Part shown: positions 3,851 through 5,604 of the stretch, one piece after another | How the letters are laid out: every line of letters begins with the position of its first letter | Position numbering within the stretch: position 1 is the first letter of the stretch | DNA from: Tardiphaga sp. | Lineage (GTDB): Bacteria > Pseudomonadota > Alphaproteobacteria > Rhizobiales > Xanthobacteraceae | DNA length: 5,604 nt | Reading direction: 5' to 3' | Assembly: GCA_028290325.1 (NCBI GenBank) | Contig: JAQGJY010000389.1 | Location: 1-5,604 of the forward strand | The notes under the pieces: generated by a model | The model's database searches: none | What the model saw: only the letters and a program-made list of their open reading frames with translations | What the model was told of the DNA's origin: nothing | Position numbers and translations under genes: made by a program

Positions 3851-5604
3851 ATGAAGATCGACACTTTCACCGCCGATTTCAGTGATGAGCAGAAACGCTA
3901 TCTGGAAGGTTTCGCGTCCGGCATTCAGGTCGGTCGTGGCGTCGGCCTGCCGAAAGCCGGAGGCGGCGATGCGAATGCCGAGCCGACCGGCCCCGAAGCC
4001 AGTCACATCAAGGCGCAGGACCGGTTTCTCAAGGCCGGCAAGAAACTCGCCGATCCGGAAAAATGGAAACGGGAAGGGAGTCCGTTCGACATCTACCCGC
4101 GTTTGCGGGATCAGGCCGCGCTCGACAAGGCACCGTCGCCAGCCGACAATTTCAGGTGGCGGTATTACGGCCTATTCTACGTCGGCCCGACGCAAGAATC
4201 CTACATGTGCCGGCTGCGGATTCCCAACGGCATCCTGTCGCATTGGCAGTTCGCGGCGATGGGCGACCTCGCTGACAAATATTGCGGCGGTTTCTCGCAT
4301 GTGACGACCCGCGCCAATTTGCAGGTCCGTGAGATCCCGTTTCGCCACGCTGTCAATCTGATCGAAGGCATTCAGGACATCGGTCTCTGCTCGCGCGGCT
4401 CCGGCGCGGACAACATCCGCAACGTCACCGGGACGCCGACCGCGGGCATCGATCCGCAGGAACTGCTCGATACGCGGCCCTACGCGCGCGAATGGCACTA
4501 TCACATTCTCAACGATCGGTCGTTGTATGGCCTGCCACGCAAGTTCAACGTCTCGTTCGACGGCGCCGGCAAGATCGCGGCGCTCGAAGACACCAACGAC
4601 ATCGCGTTTCAGGCCGTGGTGGTGAAGGACGGATTCGGCGTCGCGCCAGGCGTGTGGTTCAAGCTCGGCATCGGCGGCATCACCGGCCACAAGGATTTCG
4701 CCAAGGAGACCGGCATCATCGTCAAGCCGAGCGACGCGACCAACGTGTCGGACGCCATCATCCGCGTTTTCATCGATCACGGTGATCGCACCAACCGGCT
4801 CAAGTCTCGCCTCAAATACGTCATTGACGGCATCGGCATGGAGAAATTTCTCGGGCTCGTCGAGGACAGACTCGGCCGCGAATTCACGCGCGTGCAAGCC
4901 GAAGCGCTGGAGCCGCGCCCGCCATTCGACCGCATGGCGCATATCGGCGTTCAACAGCAAAAGCAGGATGGCCTGAACTGGATCGGCGTCGCGTTGCCGC
5001 TCGGCAAAGTCACGTCCGATCAGATGCGTGGTCTGGCCAAGATCGCGCGGGATCTCGGCGACGGAGATATTCGGTTAACGGTCTGGCAGAATCTGCTGAT
5101 CCCCGGCGTCGCGGACGCCAGGCTCGATCTCGCCATCGCGGCGATCCGCGCGCTCGGCCTCGATATCGAGGCGTCGCATATCCGCGCAGGGCTCATCGCC
5201 TGTACCGGCGCCGCCGGGTGCAAATTCGGCAATGCCGACACCAAACGGAGCGCGGCCAAAATCGGCGACTGGTGCGAGCCACGCGTGCCGGTCGATACGC
5301 CGATCAACATTCATCTCACCGGCTGTCATCATTCCTGCGCGCAGCATTACATCAGCGACATCGGCATGATCGGCGCGAAAGTCCCGATCAACGAAGAGGG
5401 CGACACGGTTGAGGGCTATCACCTGTTTACGGGCGGCAGTTTCGGGCCCGGCGCCGAGGTGGGGCAGGAGGTCTATCACGATCTCAAGGCCGAGGACGCG
5501 CCGGTTTTCGTCGAGCAATTGTTGAAGGCCTACCTGGCTCATCGCGCCGCGCCCGACGAGACGTTCCTGACCTTCGCGCGACGCCACGACGGCCCGACCT
5601 TGCG
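3851..5604 (+). CDS. nirA: Ferredoxin-type assimilatory nitrite reductase NirA (3' end outside window)
   Basis: This enzyme reduces nitrite to ammonium by six electrons in the cytoplasm, using siroheme coupled to a [4Fe-4S] cluster. The frame is open for 584 codons to the window edge. Alphaproteobacterial NirA proteins are, from memory, about 590-600 residues, so only a short tail should be missing. Two ferredoxin-like half domains (about 105-170 and 370-440) alternate with two siroheme/[4Fe-4S] domains (about 180-340 and 447-580). TTRANLQVREI (152-162) is the typical substrate/siroheme Arg segment. The cluster ligands are C451 and C457 (CTGAAGC) and C492 and C496 (CHHSC), giving Cx5C...Cx3C. 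The CTG form after the first Cys is nitrite-reductase-like. There is no N-terminal FAD/NAD domain, so it is not NirB-type and ferredoxin is the probable donor. A sulfite reductase is the main alternative; the nasTS neighbours argue against it. AGGA lies 7 bases before the ATG. Expression probably depends on RpoN and NasT through the leader. Confidence 0.9.
   Translation, partial: MKIDTFTADFSDEQKRYLEGFASGIQVGRGVGLPKAGGGDANAEPTGPEASHIKAQDRFLKAGKKLADPEKWKREGSPFDIYPRLRDQAALDKAPSPADNFRWRYYGLFYVGPTQESYMCRLRIPNGILSHWQFAAMGDLADKYCGGFSHVTTRANLQVREIPFRHAVNLIEGIQDIGLCSRGSGADNIRNVTGTPTAGIDPQELLDTRPYAREWHYHILNDRSLYGLPRKFNVSFDGAGKIAALEDTNDIAFQAVVVKDGFGVAPGVWFKLGIGGITGHKDFAKETGIIVKPSDATNVSDAIIRVFIDHGDRTNRLKSRLKYVIDGIGMEKFLGLVEDRLGREFTRVQAEALEPRPPFDRMAHIGVQQQKQDGLNWIGVALPLGKVTSDQMRGLAKIARDLGDGDIRLTVWQNLLIPGVADARLDLAIAAIRALGLDIEASHIRAGLIACTGAAGCKFGNADTKRSAAKIGDWCEPRVPVDTPINIHLTGCHHSCAQHYISDIGMIGAKVPINEEGDTVEGYHLFTGGSFGPGAEVGQEVYHDLKAEDAPVFVEQLLKAYLAHRAAPDETFLTFARRHDGPTL

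Noticed and set aside
3491..4006. 171-codon frame on - across the nasS-nirA gap
   Set aside because: It runs over the nasS end and nirA start with no recognisable domain. The gap is better explained as promoter and leader.
4172..4960. 262-codon frame on - across nirA (similarly 5075-5587 on -)
   Set aside because: These are antisense shadows of the nirA frame, whose siroheme and cluster motifs run through both stretches.

Overview
The window looks like chromosomal DNA from a high-GC alphaproteobacterium, most likely of the Bradyrhizobium/Rhodopseudomonas/Afipia group (Nitrobacteraceae, order Hyphomicrobiales). That assignment rests on base composition, codon use and remembered family resemblance, not on a search.

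Layout. Positions 1-348 (+) carry the 3' end of an HMG-CoA lyase gene (leucine/ketone-body catabolism). It converges on rimO (345-1670, -), the radical-SAM methylthiotransferase of ribosomal protein S12, and the two stop codons overlap by 4 bases. A 112-base divergent spacer separates rimO from nasT (1783-2373, +), an ANTAR-domain RNA-binding antiterminator. nasT overlaps nasS (2370-3530, +), a cytoplasmic nitrate/nitrite-sensing protein of the NrtA fold, by 4 bases (ATGA). After a 320-base gene-free region comes nirA (3851 to the window end, +), a ferredoxin-type assimilatory nitrite reductase with siroheme and [4Fe-4S]. It lacks only a short C-terminal piece, which lies outside the window.

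How the parts work together. In known NasST systems, NasS holds NasT when nitrate/nitrite is absent and releases it when nitrate/nitrite is present. Free NasT then binds a two-hairpin leader RNA and turns on the assimilation genes. Here the sensor pair lies directly upstream of a likely target. The 320-base gap contains a sigma-54-like promoter (3666-3681). About 50 bases downstream of its predicted start lie two adjacent small hairpins (3732-3745 and 3747-3760). Each has a six-base loop with A at position 1 and G at position 4, which is the described signature of ANTAR-protein RNA targets. No U-tract terminator follows them. Instead, the loop and 3' arm of the second hairpin are complementary to the nirA ribosome-binding site, so control of translation, or Rho-dependent attenuation, should be considered alongside classical antitermination.

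The genes are members of known families. The nirA leader RNA is the part of the window most worth testing.
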